Assembly (NCBI GenBank): GCA_011317545.1
Contig: WUJK01000007.1
Location: 868,001 to 932,000, forward strand
Direction: 5' to 3'
DNA from: Coniella vitis
Taxonomy: Eukaryota; Ascomycota; Sordariomycetes; Diaporthales; Schizoparmaceae
DNA: 64,000 bases
Positions 34,785-46,683 of the stretch are shown here, in pieces. Position 1 is the first letter of the stretch; the number at the start of each line of letters is the position of its first letter. Made by a program: the position numbers and the translations under genes. The notes under the pieces are model-generated. The model did not search any database, had not been told where the DNA came from, and saw only the letters and a list, made by a program, of their open reading frames with translations.

Positions 34785-37700
34785 GGTGAAAGACTCGCTC
34801 TCTTGCTGGGCGGAAGAAGAGTCAGTGAGTTGAAGCTGGCTGGCCACTTTGCTCGCCAAGGCTTGACGATGCTGGCTGTTTTGCGAAGGGGACAAGAACT
34901 GGGATAATATTGAATTGTGGCTTGGCACAGCTGCAAGTCATCAGAGCGGGCCTATGGTTTGTCCTTGTTGATCCTTGCCCGTACGTTGGAATCAGCTCCA
35001 TGTTCTGAGCGTCTCTAGCCTGTCTTGTCAACGGCCCGCAGATGCCAAAACCAATCATTGGCTGCCGAGGCCAGGAATCTTTGATATAGAGTATCCATCC
35101 CCGGCAACCAGAGGATCCATCCGGATATCAACCCTACCATGCACGCGACAGACGACAAGCGCCAGGCCTCTCTCTGGCTGGACAGCACGACATACTATGT
35201 ATTTGCTCGAGCCGGGGCTGTCAAGGTGCACATGACAATGACACGAGCTCAGATCGTTGGACTCGCGCACTGGGGGCACCGAAAAGCCTCTGTAAACAAA
35301 CCTCAGTGATATGAATCGTGGCTGAAATAAAATGCTGTCTTCAAGTGGACCTCTTTTCATGATAGATGGGCTTGGCAAGACTCGTCATGTTGACGAAACG
35401 GTGTAAGCCAGCAACCTGACAAGAATAAGGAGGCCTTCGTCCAACAGAATCTGCATGGCGTGGAGAGAGGCTGGTACGCTGGCGAGCCAGGAGCCAATTC
35501 TAGCCTCCATGAATGGCAATGCCTCGATTACGACACCCAGAAGTGATTCACCAGAGTCCAGTGGCCTGACATTGCTGTTCTGGACCTTTGCCGTGAACGA
35601 CTCAACAAAAAAAAACCAAAAAAACAAATAGAAAAGAACGAGAATTACCCTCGTCAAGGTTTCGATTGGCCAGCTGCCTCATCTCATGCCACTTTACAAC
35701 ATCATCGGACATGCTTTTCAGCTGGATCCATCCTGTCGCTGCTCGCTGCTCACCGCACAATGCATCGGGCGATCGAACTCCATGGTGTTTTGGGACACTC
35801 GCTTGGCTGAAGGTGAAGGATACATACCGTCACGTTTTCTGTGCCCTGCAACATGGTTTTCCATTGCGTCGTACGTTTATTATTATCATTATTGATGTTA
35901 TTATTCTTTACTCTTTCTTTCAGGGCTTCCTTTGCCCCTTCGTCCACCCTATACGCTAAAGAGTTCGTGAACAACAGCGTAATGTATCAGCAATAAGGCT
36001 CACTCCAGGGTTATATAACTCATATGCCTCTATGTGCAGTCTATTTTCACACGTACGTAGCACTCGAGGCACGACAGCCAAAGAGACAAAGCTGTCAGTT
36101 TCCCTAACTTGGCATTCCGCACCGCCCACATCCGGGCGATACAAATGACTACAAAACAAACTACGCTGATTCTTTCTGCTTTTGCGCGTCTCAATAATTG
36201 GCCTTATGCTCTTTCCCCCCCCCCCCCCTCCGGCCCCCTTGGCCTTTCCCATCCTCCATCTAAACTGCAATACATTCATTGAAATACGTACAGCTGATGG
36301 ATGATGGGGTGGGTGGTGTGATTTGAGCTCTTCTACCACCCAAGAGGTACACATCCCTAAAGTACAAGACATTCCGGTCAAGACGCATGACACCCTCCTT
36401 CTCACCCCCACAACGGATCTTTCCGCATCCGAATGTAAGCTTAAAGCTTTTTTTGGGATGTTGCCGGGAGGCTGGGAGAGGCACAGAATGTTCCGTCAAC
36501 TTTGTAGCCCGTCTATGATAGACACAAAGAAACAAAAGATACTGAATACTGCATGTATGAAAGTAATTCAGATATCCCTTGTTTCAGATGTCCTCGACGA
36601 AACGATGTTAAGCTGTCGGGCCTCAAGAAAAAGAAGAAAAAAAGAAAGAAAAAAAAGGCGTCATGAAACAAGCAAGCCACCACTTCGTCCAACAATGCGA
36701 TTTTGACAAACGGGTACGCCTTCCTGCATAGCAGCCAACTACACAGGCAGGCTAGGGCAGCCCATATAGTCCTGTATCCGTTCTGTGACTCTTCAAGCAT
36801 TGCGGATATCCGTCTTGCAACCCCCCCCCCCGATATCCGTTACCACGCAGTTTGCCAAGAAGACAAAAACAGTTTCCCAAGCACCCATTTCCCACATTTT
36901 GTGACGCAACTCGGCGGGTTTCCATGCAACTCAATCCGGATGCTGGCATGAAGCTGAGGAGATGAGGAGGAGAATAAGGTCGCAAAGAAAGGCGGGGGGG
37001 GAGAGAGAAACATAATAGAAAACAAAAACAAATGAGTTGTCCATCACTTCTCACCTGCAGCGGGCGGGCTGATGGCTTTGTGTCCGGAGCAATGCAGCCG
37101 GCATCCACACAGCGGCTGGAAGGAGTTGTTGCAAGCTGTGTGTTTATCGTGCTGTGTGGTTTGGATGAGTACTTCCATGTCAAGTAAAGTGTGAGTGGAA
37201 AGTCAGCTGACAGCCTGCCAATATCAGATCCACCTGGCTGCGGAGGAAATAGCCCGACTCAGTAAATGCAAATGCTCTTGTAAAGACGCCAAGTGTCCTT
37301 GACGACTTGAAAATATAGTCTCAAATTAGCTATGCAAGTCAATAGACACGCTAGTATATGCAGGACCTCCCTCCCTCCATCATTCAATGGGGGAATGGGC
37401 CGGCACCCGTCCACACCGGCCGGGCCTGGGCCGCCGTCACCATCAACCGTTGATGTTCAGGCACAGCTGCCTCCATGCTGGGCTGTCATTCGCGCCCGCA
37501 TCTGTCGGTCGAACTTGTCCACAAGGTGACAATACAACCCTACCGACCAGCCTTACTCTTGACCCTGCAAGCGTACCCAAAGCCTCATCCGCACATATGT
37601 ATATAGATACTATATGTATGCTTATGCTCATGCCATCCAGTAGCTTCCCCACACTAATTCTGATGGTACTGCCCCTTCTGGTGCGTCTTGAGCCCAAAGA

Positions 37701-38957
37701 AGAAATATAAGGCGGATTGGCTACAGCTTGTGGGGACATGACAAGACGGATTGGTGCCGGTAATTGCAGCGAGCTTTTGCAGTCATCTTCGTGTTTTGTC
37801 ACCAGCTGAGTGGAGTAAAGGCACAAATTTCCCCAGAGTTGCATCAAGTCGTCCTTTGCATGTAGCGCTGCGCTGAGCTGATCGCTGTAGGACCGAGGCG
37901 AGGCTGAGGGGGACCAAGGCGGGTAGTTGAGGTCGTGCATTCAAGCCTTCCCAGATTTGAGAGGTTCGACGGTCGACTTCTTGGATCAATGAGGTTGGCG
38001 GTTCTGAAAGATTTCGGCCACCGACGTCACCATGTTGGTTTCCATGGCGCTTCGTGGACAAGCTGGCTATCCCTGGGCGCGATGTAAAGGCTTGATCCCG
38101 CAGTGCAAGTCTGGTAGAGACTATCTGTTGCATGGCAGTGACTGGCAAGTCAATATGCGACGGTCTTGTAAGCAGATGACCCACCATTTGCAGCAACGAA
38201 ATCGGACAAAACGCTCCGCCGCGCTACCACAGTTGGCGCGAGAGGAGGGAGCCAGCTGTTTGAGCTTGTCGGTGGAGTGTGCACACAGTATGTGAGATAT
38301 TCCTGCCTCCACGCGCCGTCACTGCAGAGCGTTCTTCCAGAGCCTTAAGCGACTATGTCTGGACCACGTACAACCAGACGTGTCCTAGAGGGGAAAGAAC
38401 CAATGTGAAGTTGCTGGCCAGATTCCATGGCCAGGAAGAGGTCGCATTTGAGCTGCTTGGCTTTGCCGATCAAATTCCATCCTCGGAATATCTTGTAATT
38501 CCCGGCATCTATTGAACCAACTCGACAGGGACGGACATGGCGATCCACTTCCCTTTTCTCGATCCAGCGTCGATCCTGCCTCGACACAGTGGTAGAGACT
38601 TCGTGCGACCGGGAGTAAATGGACTCTTCAGACCAGTCTTGCAATTTCGAGTGGCCCTCGGAGCTCGATGTTCCATTGAGGCTCCAAAAAAGTAACAGGC
38701 CGACAACCTGCGATAGTGCTGAAGAAAAACCTTTTGCCCGTTTTCCGGAAATCGTCGCCGAGACCATGAGGAGCGAGAAAAGTATAAAGGCGTACCCTTC
38801 CTTCCACCATCAAGGTCATTTATTTTCCCGTTCTCATCATCGACAGCAAGTTCAAATAGCTTCCCCAGCACTTTAGCCTTCATCTCTCATCCAGTGATTC
38901 CCATTGCTCCATTTTCCCAATCGCTCTCGTGGAAGAAATCCAAAACGACCAGCCAAG
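34785..38957. other. Long gene-poor region
   Basis: About 4.2 kb without a supported protein gene. C and G homopolymers occur at about 36217-36231 and 36821-36830. The right end is the promoter of the hydrophobin. It might hold noncoding transcripts, but nothing in the sequence shows this. Confidence 0.45.
38783..38788 (+). promoter_or_regulatory. TATA box of the hydrophobin gene
   Basis: TATAAA in a good context 170 bp before the hydrophobin ATG. Hydrophobin genes are strongly expressed and usually TATA-driven. Confidence 0.5.
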
Positions 38958-39475
38958 ATGCAATTCTCCACCATTGTCGTCTCTTTCCTTGCTTCGTTCG
39001 CCCTCGCCGGTCCAGCTAAGCGCGGCGGCGGCGGCGGCTCCGGATCTGGTTCGAGCTCGGGTGATGGAAGCGGTTCGACCACTACCTACGACCCTTGCAC
39101 TTCTCTGCTGGACAGCCAGCCTCTGTGCTGCGCAACGGACGTTCTCGGTGTCCTTGACCTGGACTGCTCTACCGGTAAGTCACACCAGTGCTCTCGAGGC
39201 GCGCTGCCTTTGTGCTTGAGAATAGATGCCCGTCGATGGACAAATTCAGCAGTCAAAGCTGACACACATGGTTCTCATCAGTTTCCGAGACCCCAACCAG
39301 CGCGGACGACTTTGAGAGCATCTGCTCCGCAAGCGGCCAGCAGGCTGAGTGCTGCACTCTCTCTCTTGTAAGTTGGATAAAGCATGTGAATGCGCAGCAT
39401 AGAAGGCAGCACTTGCTAACCTCACCCATACAGGCTGGACAAGCCCTCCTCTGCGTCACCCCTGTTGGCCTCTGA
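38958..39475 (+). CDS. Class II hydrophobin
   Basis: Exons 38958..39174, 39282..39367 and 39434..39475 give 114 residues; introns (GTAAGT/ATCAG and GTAAGT/ATACAG) sit at in-phase sites. A signal peptide (MQFSTIVVSFLASFALA) is followed by Lys-Arg and a Gly/Ser linker. The eight cysteines are at 47, 57, 58, 70, 87, 96, 97 and 108, with spacing 9-0-11-16-8-0-10, exactly the class II pattern. The C-terminal AGQALLCVTPVGL is the characteristic ending. The protein coats hyphae or spores at air-water interfaces as a soluble amphipathic film. The linker between the signal and first Cys is longer and more Gly-rich than in the smallest class II members, and the Lys-Arg could be a Kex2 site. Confidence 0.96.
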
Positions 39476-39875
39476 GTGACTGCAAGTTGGATCAGCCATT
39501 GCAAGGCTGGCAGACATGTAGCACACCTGCAAACCAGGGTAGGATGAGAAGCACTGGATTGATGGAAATATACGGCCAAGTGCTCGGTACAGGGAAGCCG
39601 TGGTGCGGATTTCCACTCGTTTCGAATTTGTCGTCCTTCCTTGATTCTTCAACGACTTGACACTTTTTGTTATCTATTCTTCAGTGGGCGCCCCAATAAT
39701 GAAATTCCTTGTTGAGCTCAAAAGACATGGCTGGGCGGTGCAAAGCCCATTGACACAAACTCGCTTCATAATTGTAGTTGATTCGACCCTCATTGGCGCA
39801 GTCATGGCCCGTGTAGAAGGTGGGTATCCAAGGAAAAAAGAAAATGCACATGGAACAAGTCCGGCAAAGCAACTC
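39476..39875. other. Convergent 3' intergenic region
   Basis: Spacer between the hydrophobin and the Mpv17-family gene. No gene was seen. Confidence 0.5.
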
Positions 39876-40526
39876 TTAAACGTTTTTATGTGGCGGGTCC
39901 GGGTGTGTGAGAAGACTCAATATGATATTCCAGCAAAAGCCAACGCAGACAGAAACCAGCTGTCGCTTCTCCACTGGCACGAGAACAAAGTTGAGAACCA
40001 TGATCCAAGGCCAAAACCCCCAGCTGGCGTAGATCAGAGTGAAGATTTTGGATCTCCAGATGGCGGGGATCTCGGCAAGATGTTGCACACGGAACAGATT
40101 CGTCCAGGTGAGGAAGATGGACAGAAAGCAAAACATGCCGATCGTCTGGTCGAGGACGAGCTTTGCAACAATGTTCCACCATTGGACACCTTGTCTGGAC
40201 GTGTTCAGGACCTCGAGAAGATTGATAGAGGTGCCCTCGGTGCTGAGCCGGCTCTCCTCGTCGTCATGTGCCTTCTCCTTGGGCGGCACAGCCACAGTGT
40301 CGTGAAGCGACCGGCGACTGGGGAACATGCGCTCCAGAAAGATGTGCCAAAAGAAGCCCAGCTGGGCCTGGAAGAAGCCGTAGATGGCAAACTCGAGAAT
40401 GCGCTGGCGGTCAAAGTGCGGGGGAATGGGATCCTGCGAGTGCCATCGCGCCACGAGCTGCGCGGTGAGATTTGCACCGGCTTTCAGGAAAAGGGCTCGG
40501 ATGGCGGTCGACAACAATGGGCCCAT
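39876..40526 (-). CDS. Mpv17/PMP22-family membrane protein
   Basis: A single exon of 216 residues with Met 40526 (MGPLLSTAIRALFLKAG) as start; the frame is open further upstream but that part has no family similarity. The family ending is clear: WGFWPWIMVLNFVLVPVEKRQLVSV followed by CWNIILSLL, matching the Wx(2)WPxxQxxNFxxVPxxxR...WNxYLS signature. About four membrane segments are present, including IYGFFQAQLGFFWHIFLERMF and LVLDQTIGMFCFLSIFL. Relatives reside in the mitochondrial inner membrane or the peroxisome. A charged insert (KEKAHDDEESR) sits between the first and second half. The exact organelle is not shown by the sequence. Confidence 0.85.
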   Translation of the reverse strand: MGPLLSTAIRALFLKAGANLTAQLVARWHSQDPIPPHFDRQRILEFAIYGFFQAQLGFFWHIFLERMFPSRRSLHDTVAVPPKEKAHDDEESRLSTEGTSINLLEVLNTSRQGVQWWNIVAKLVLDQTIGMFCFLSIFLTWTNLFRVQHLAEIPAIWRSKIFTLIYASWGFWPWIMVLNFVLVPVEKRQLVSVCVGFCWNIILSLLTHPDPPHKNV

Positions 40527-41116
40527 CGTTGGGCGCGTCCGGGAAGATGAGACAAGCGCTTGGACGACTTTGATGACGAAGCTGCTGTCGTCAACCGGGC
40601 ACTTGAGATTCTGGCGTCGTGGTGCTGCATGGAAAGGGATGGAGAGGTGAGGACTGTGGGTGGAAATTGGCGATGGAGTCGTGAGATGAGGTTCGGGACA
40701 CGTTGCTGAGGAACCCTTGGCCGTCTCTCCGCTCGTTCCACATGAGGCAGGATCTCTCTCGCATGGGGCAGGGTCCCGAGTTGGAGCAGGGTTAGGGCTT
40801 AGCCATGTGCGCGTAGACAGTGCAACCCAGCAGCCTGCACGGAGTGACAAGGAACCAGACCTTACTTGGAGGAGGCGCTAACTCAGCGTCCCGCGGCTCT
40901 TATCCTTGTCAGCTCCGGGGAAGGGGGGGGGGGCCGGCCTTGTCCCATCGTGTAAAACATCTCGACGTCATAGCAACGCAACGAGCCTATTACGCACGCC
41001 GACTGTACAGTAACGACAATGACCTGCTCCTGTCTTCCCTTAATTCTCTCGCCATCTGCGACCCAGCAACCTGGGGCATCTTGAAGCCAGACACCGGATC
41101 TGACTCGAAGATCACC
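40527..41116. promoter_or_regulatory. Divergent promoter region
   Basis: 590 bp separate the start codons of the Mpv17-family gene (minus) and the HAM1-like gene (plus). A G-run lies at about 40924-40932. No clear TATA box was seen. Confidence 0.4.
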
Positions 41117-43447
41117 ATGGCCAGCCTTACCGAGTGTTTGGGGGTGTTTTGCTGGTGTCTTCCCTGGTTCAGTCTGCCTGCGGAATATGAAGATCGCGAG
41201 CCGTTGCTTCCTCAATACCACGATGACACAGTCCTGCAGAGAGAGCTTCACCAGAAGCTGCACACCTATCAGATGCTGCGTGCATTAAGCCAGGGTTACA
41301 TGCCGTCCAACGAACAGGCTATCATCAACCTTCGCACCCTGCTCGCCGCAGACATCCTCCATGTCGACAACGCCGATCTCAGTGACTCGGGACGGGCCCT
41401 GATTCACTATCTCAAGGTCTGGCTAAACCAGTTCATGGATCTTCTCGAGCACAAGAATGCACACGACCAGATTCAGGATTTTATCTGGTACACGACCCAG
41501 GCTCGCGTCTCGGTCGATATCCCAGACATCGAACACAGGACCTCCAAAGTGCTGTCCAAGGCACAAACTGCTGCCAGTTAGTCTCGCCTCGGTGTACTCT
41601 TGGGTTTTGCTCGCTATTATTGTGGTCTTCTGATTGCTGACTCGCAAATAGCCTATCGCAAACTACGGACAGTTGGGTCGCTGTTGTTATCAAATTCAGA
41701 TTTCCGCATCTTTCTATCCGATTTGAGCACCATCGGCAGGGAGGTCTTTCGGGATACGGCCTTCACTCTGTCCCACGTCTCGGAGCAGGCAGCCCGACGC
41801 ATAGAGCCCTCTGAACAGCAACAACAGGCCTTGAAAGAGCCGGGTGCAGATGGAGGGGCTGCCCCTGACCCAGACGAAATTGGCGGAGATGTCATGGATG
41901 TTGCACAAGTCGTCGCCGAGAGTGCTGCTGAAGTGGCTCAAGGGGCCGAACACAGCTTTGTCGAAAAGATCAAGGGCGACGAGAAGTCCACTTTGCTTTA
42001 CAGACTTCGGGAAGCGGTGTCCAAGCTCAGACAGCGGCCAGACTACTCGGAATCCGTTCACACCTTGTCGACCCTGTTGCAACGATACCTGTTTGTCCCA
42101 TCCGAGGTCATCAACGAAACCGTTGCGGCTGCCAAGCATGACGTCCATACAAACGCAGAAACTGACAGAGCCGTGAAAAACTTCTGGACCTTTATCAAGT
42201 CGTTTGGCAACCCTGCTCTTTGGGAGGAGTTGGAGCAGAGCTTTCAACGGGTGCTCGAGCACAGCAGAGCTAACCCCAAGTTTTCTGACCTGCTTAAGCA
42301 GTCGGCAAAGGCTTTCGACGACATGTTACTTGACCCCGATTTCCAAGATGGGGCCGAGAAGCGTTTCAAACAAATTCGAGCGAAATCCAGGGAACTCACG
42401 TCAGACTCGACAGTGCGCGGCGACGTGGAAGAGTTCCTCGACAAAGTTCAGGCCACGTTCAAATCCGTTCTGCAAGACTCTGACGTTGCCAACCTAGCCA
42501 CGACAACAGGCTACATAGCCAAAATTCTGTCCCCTGCCCACCAGTACACCAACACGGAGCTGGTCACGGATGCCATCCACTACTTTGTTCCCAAGCTTGT
42601 CGAATCCATCCAGTACGTCCCTATCCCACGCGTGGAAGTATCCACGCCCGAAGTCGACCTCCTTTTAGAGAACCTCATTCTGGAGCCTGGCATTACTGTG
42701 AACAATACATCATTCCTTCCATACCGCCTACGGGTCGAGACGCGCAATGACATTGAAATTCGCAAAGCCCGCACAAGGACCACTTCGAGCATTGAATCAG
42801 TCGTCACAGTCAAGTTACATGGCATGTCTATCCGCGCCGAAGAGATTGGATACTGGATTCGAGCTCACTCGGGTATCCTCCAACTGGCCGACGAAGGCAT
42901 TGCTTCATTTGAGCTAGATGAGCGAGGCGTGGACATCGAGCTAGACATTGAAGTTGCCAAGGAGCGGCTAGAGAGCATACTGTCCTTGAAGGCCGTCCGT
43001 GTGCAAATACACAAGCTCGACTACACTCTGCGCAAGTCCAAATTTGCAATGGCGGCCACCGTCTTCAAGCCCATGCTTGTACCCATTCTCCGCAAAGCCA
43101 TCGAAACGCAAGTGGCCGCTGCTATCGCCGACATGATCCACTTTGCAAACAGGGAGCTCTTGTATGCGCGCGAAAGACTGCGAGCCACGCGCATTGCGAA
43201 CCCGGACGACTTGTGGACTTTTATCAAAGCCGTGTCGGCTCGGCTGGTGCCGGAACAAGATCCAGACCTGTACACGCGGGTTGGTGTTGCAGAGCCTGGA
43301 CAGGGAGTCTTCAAGGGCGTTTACGCTCCCGGAAGTATTGCCAAAATCTGGGAAGAACAAGCTGCGCAGGCCAAGCAGCGAATCCGCGAGCGGCAAGCGG
43401 ACGGATGGAGGAATGAGATTTTTGACGTTGTTACGACTCAGTACTAA
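41117..43447 (+). CDS. HAM1-like protein with HAM1_N and HAM1_C regions
   Basis: Exons 41117..41576 and 41652..43447 are joined across a 75-nt intron (GTTAGT donor, GCTGAC branch, AAATAG acceptor), giving 751 residues. The N-terminal half is helical (HQKLHTYQMLRALSQGYMPS, TYRKLRTVGSLLLSNSDFRIF). The C-terminal half has the DUF4449/HAM1_C-type pattern: HYFVPKLVESIQYVPIPRVEV, LLLENLILEPG, then VKLHGMSIRAEEIGYWIR and DIELDIEV, which suggest a lipid-binding beta fold (BPI/TULIP-like, my inference). The tail has many Arg and Gln (QAKQRIRERQADGW). It occurs widely in filamentous fungi with no agreed function. The stop at 43447 may instead be spliced out (see findings). Confidence 0.82.
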
Positions 43448-45204
43448 CTTGTGGTCTTGCTGAAGCATTGATATCATTTGATTCTCCTTCCTTTCTTTTG
43501 ACGCATTTGTCTTTCAGCGCTGGTGGTGGCCTTGCATACGGGGCTGGCGGCTTCAAGAAGAGCAAAAAATGGCACGGAGAGAGCACTTTGATAATCAAAT
43601 CTGAATTTGAGACTGTTCCCATCACTCTGAATCCAGGTCCCTGCTGTACCTTGACGGTTACACTCATGCCAAGTGGCTCAATTTCTGAGCATTTTCTTGT
43701 TGACCGAAGGGAACATGAAAGCAATACAACACGCCCGTCCTTCTTGTTCGAGAACGGCTGATATCCGAATTCATCAGGTCTCTCGTCAAGCTTGGCGAGT
43801 AATCAGACCCAAGACCCATCCGATTGCATATTCTATCCATCGCTTAGCAACCGAAGATGTGTTTTGTGGTGATTCATAGTACAGAAATGTGTGTCCGGAT
43901 CTGACGATGAAACCCACCCGCACTTGAGATGCGGGAAGACATCCGACGGGACAGAGCAAAGGGTATAACAGATGCATTATTATCCCATCCACCTCCGTCA
44001 AGACCGAGTTGTGGAGTTGGTAGGTGCCTTCACTTGACCTTGCCCGCAGAAGCTGCTCGTGAGCAGTCCTGCAGCCTGTTTTCGAGTTGCGAAGCCATCA
44101 CGTACAAGCGAGGAGTGGCTGAAGCAAGCCAAGCAGGCGTTGATAGAAGCGAGGCCCCAACCACTTGAGTGTTTTGCCAACTTGACTGTGCCCGGCTTCC
44201 TGAGCATGCCAAGGAGATGCAATACTGGCCTCGGCACGGCCGGATTCATCACAGTACTTGTCTCAATAGGGGATGAAGCCAACCGGCTGTGTATCAACAG
44301 AACTTTGCGGCAGCCAGCCTCATATGGAAGGTTACTTGGAAAGCAAGACAGAGGACACTGGGGAGGCCATGAACGACATTGGATACAGACCACGTACGCA
44401 CATATCACTCATACTGTTTTGCGTTACAAGAGGGCCGCGTCTCCCACCACCAGCTTCCTCGTGGGGATGGATATTACTGTGGTGAATGATCCAGCCAACC
44501 AAGGTGGCATTCGCAACACTATGTCTATGCCGGCTGTACCACTTACCTAGCCAATATTCTCTTTTTTTTCCTTCTCTCTCTTATGTTTTCTCTACCTTCA
44601 TTATGAACAGACCGATGGATGGGTCGAGCGGTAAAAGGGTGCCGGCTCTTCGGTCACCTTCCCAATAAGGCTATATCCTCAAGACAGACAGGGACGGTCA
44701 TGCAGATCGACGCCCCTCCGCAGCCCACGGCCCTCAGCGCCCCCGCTCTAACACCTCGTCTCTTGCATCGGGAACCGATTTGGCCAAGATTGTCGTCTGC
44801 AGCGCTCCCACACGCTCACGTTTTCCTGGGTGGTCTTGCATGCTTCAACGTGGAAGAAAAGGGTGGGCGGTTGTGAGGGTGGGTTGACTGGCGAGTTGGA
44901 GTCGGCGCGGCCGGTGGCGGATTCGACGAGTTCACTTACTGCCAGAGCAGTGACTTGTTCTGTTATGAGACCCCGTCGGATCTGATATAAATGTCGTCTG
45001 ACTGGCTCGCAACGCGGACTACCCTATTCGTCTTTTCTCTCGAGTCTCTCTAGTGCTACAGAGTGCACTCATCCGTCATCGTCGCCATTCCTCCTCCTTC
45101 TGCTCTTCCTTCTTTTTTTTTTTTTTTTTCCCTCCCTGGGCTTCTTGCACACACACTCTCTCTGGGACACTTGTGGATATCGGTGCTGGTCCCTTGGTGC
45201 AACC
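43448..45204. other. Intergenic region
   Basis: Apart from a possible last exon of the HAM1-like gene near 43520-43763, no coding frame was supported. The right end is the promoter of the lipase gene. Confidence 0.45.
44986..44991 (+). promoter_or_regulatory. TATA-like box of the lipase gene
   Basis: TATAAA about 220 bp before the lipase ATG. The leader then has a long T tract (about 45112-45129). Confidence 0.4.
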
Positions 45205-46683
45205 ATGGCTTTCACTTTCACCACCGTTGCCAGGGCCCTGGCGCTCGCCAGCCTCGTCCTCCAACCCACTCTGGCCCTCGCCACACCAAGAGCAGGCCTC
45301 GACCAACCACATCAGCAGGACGCACGTGCAAGCTCGCAGGTGCTCCCACCCAGCGAAGACCCGTGGTATACTGCGCCCGCGGGCTACGAGAGCACGACGC
45401 CGGGGACCGTGCTGCGCAACCGCACCGCCCAGGGCGACCTCCCGGCCGTCGTCGGCGCCAACTGCTCGGCCGCCTACAACCTCCTCTACCGCACCACGGC
45501 CTCGCAGGGCAACGCCACGTTTGCCGTGACGACGGTGCTGGTGCCCAAGAGCGTGCCCGCGGGCACCAGCGCGCTGCTCTCGTACCAGATCCCGTACGAC
45601 TCGGCCTACATCGACGCCAGCCCCAGCTACGCGCTCTACGAGAGCGTCAGCCAGGACATCAAGATTGCGCTGGGCAAGGGCTACTACGTCGTGGTGCCCG
45701 ACTACGAGGGCCCGCTGGCGAGCTTCACCGCGGGCCACATGTCCGGGTATGCGACGCTGGACGGCGTGCGCGCGGCGCTGAACGCGGCGGCTCTGTACGC
45801 CTTGCCCGCGGATCCGCTGTATGCTGTCTGGGGCTACTCGGGCGGTGCGCTGGCGAGCGAGTGGGCGGCCGAGTTGCAGGAGGCGTATGCGCCTGATTTG
45901 GACTTTGCGGGCGCGGCGCTGGGGGGCTTGACGCCGAATGTGACGAGTGTGTTGGTGACGATCAATGAGAAGCTATCGGCTGGTTTGGCTCCGGTAAGGT
46001 GTTCTTTTTTATTTTTTGTCCTTTTCCTTTCTCATGTCCTCCTTTCTCTACCGTCTCTTCGCGATCCCCCATCTGCGCGCCCTTCCATCTGTATCACTAT
46101 CTCTGCCCCCCAAGTCGAGGAAAGAAAAGAAAGAGAAAAAGAAAAGACTCACAATCGCGCCGTCCAGCCCGCCATCATCGGCCTCCTCAGCCAATGGCCC
46201 GCCGCGCAAGCCTACGTCTACTCGCAATTCACCACCGTCTCGCGCGGGGCCTACACCAAGGCCAACTTCCTCGCCGCGCAAAACTACACGCTCGCGCAGG
46301 CCGAGTCCGCCTACGAGCTGCAGGACATCTTCCTCTACTTCCAGTCGGGCGAGGCGACGCTAACCGGCAGCGAGGTGTCGGCCGTCATCGACCAGGACGG
46401 CGTCATGGGCCTGCACGGCGTCCCGCAGATGCCCGTGTTTGCGTACAAGGCGGTCCAGGACCAGATCAGCCCCGTCGCGGACACGGACGCGCTCGTCGCG
46501 CAGTACTGCGCCGCGGGCGCCAACATCCTGTACGAGCGCAACTCGGTCGGCACGCACAGCCAGGAGGAGCTGTATGGCGATCCGGCGGCGACGGCGTGGC
46601 TGGACGCGGTGCTGACGGGGCGGTACGCGGACGAGTATAGCACGAGTGGGTGTACGACGCTCAATGTCACGACGTATGGCTAA
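45205..46683 (+). CDS. Secretory lipase (LIP family)
   Basis: Exons 45205..45993 and 46168..46683, a 174-nt intron with GTAAGG donor and CGTCCAG acceptor, give 434 residues. Met 45205 begins a signal peptide (MAFTFTTVARALALASLVLQ), followed by a short pro-region. The alpha/beta-hydrolase core contains WGYSGGALASEWAAEL with nucleophile Ser212 in GYSGG, and later DQISPVADTDALV and SVGTHSQEELYG, which supply the Asp and His of the triad. This order is the one of the Candida-type secretory lipase family (PF03583). It hydrolyses triacylglycerols or related esters outside the cell. Several Asn-X-Thr sites agree with secretion. GC-rich, C-ending codons suggest good expression. Confidence 0.92.
   Translation: MAFTFTTVARALALASLVLQPTLALATPRAGLDQPHQQDARASSQVLPPSEDPWYTAPAGYESTTPGTVLRNRTAQGDLPAVVGANCSAAYNLLYRTTASQGNATFAVTTVLVPKSVPAGTSALLSYQIPYDSAYIDASPSYALYESVSQDIKIALGKGYYVVVPDYEGPLASFTAGHMSGYATLDGVRAALNAAALYALPADPLYAVWGYSGGALASEWAAELQEAYAPDLDFAGAALGGLTPNVTSVLVTINEKLSAGLAPVRCSFLFFVLFLSHVLLSLPSLRDPPSARPSICITISAPQVEERKEREKEKTHNRAVQPAIIGLLSQWPAAQAYVYSQFTTVSRGAYTKANFLAAQNYTLAQAESAYELQDIFLYFQSGEATLTGSEVSAVIDQDGVMGLHGVPQMPVFAYKAVQDQISPVADTDALVAQYCAAGANILYERNSVGTHSQEELYGDPAATAWLDAVLTGRYADEYSTSGCTTLNVTTYG

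Noticed and set aside
37443..37940. 165-residue minus-strand ORF in the gene-poor region
   Set aside because: No codon bias, no motif and no splice partners; expected by chance in 4 kb.
45076..45738. Long minus-strand ORF antisense to the lipase
   Set aside because: GC-rich shadow; the plus frame has the GYSGG motif and a signal peptide.
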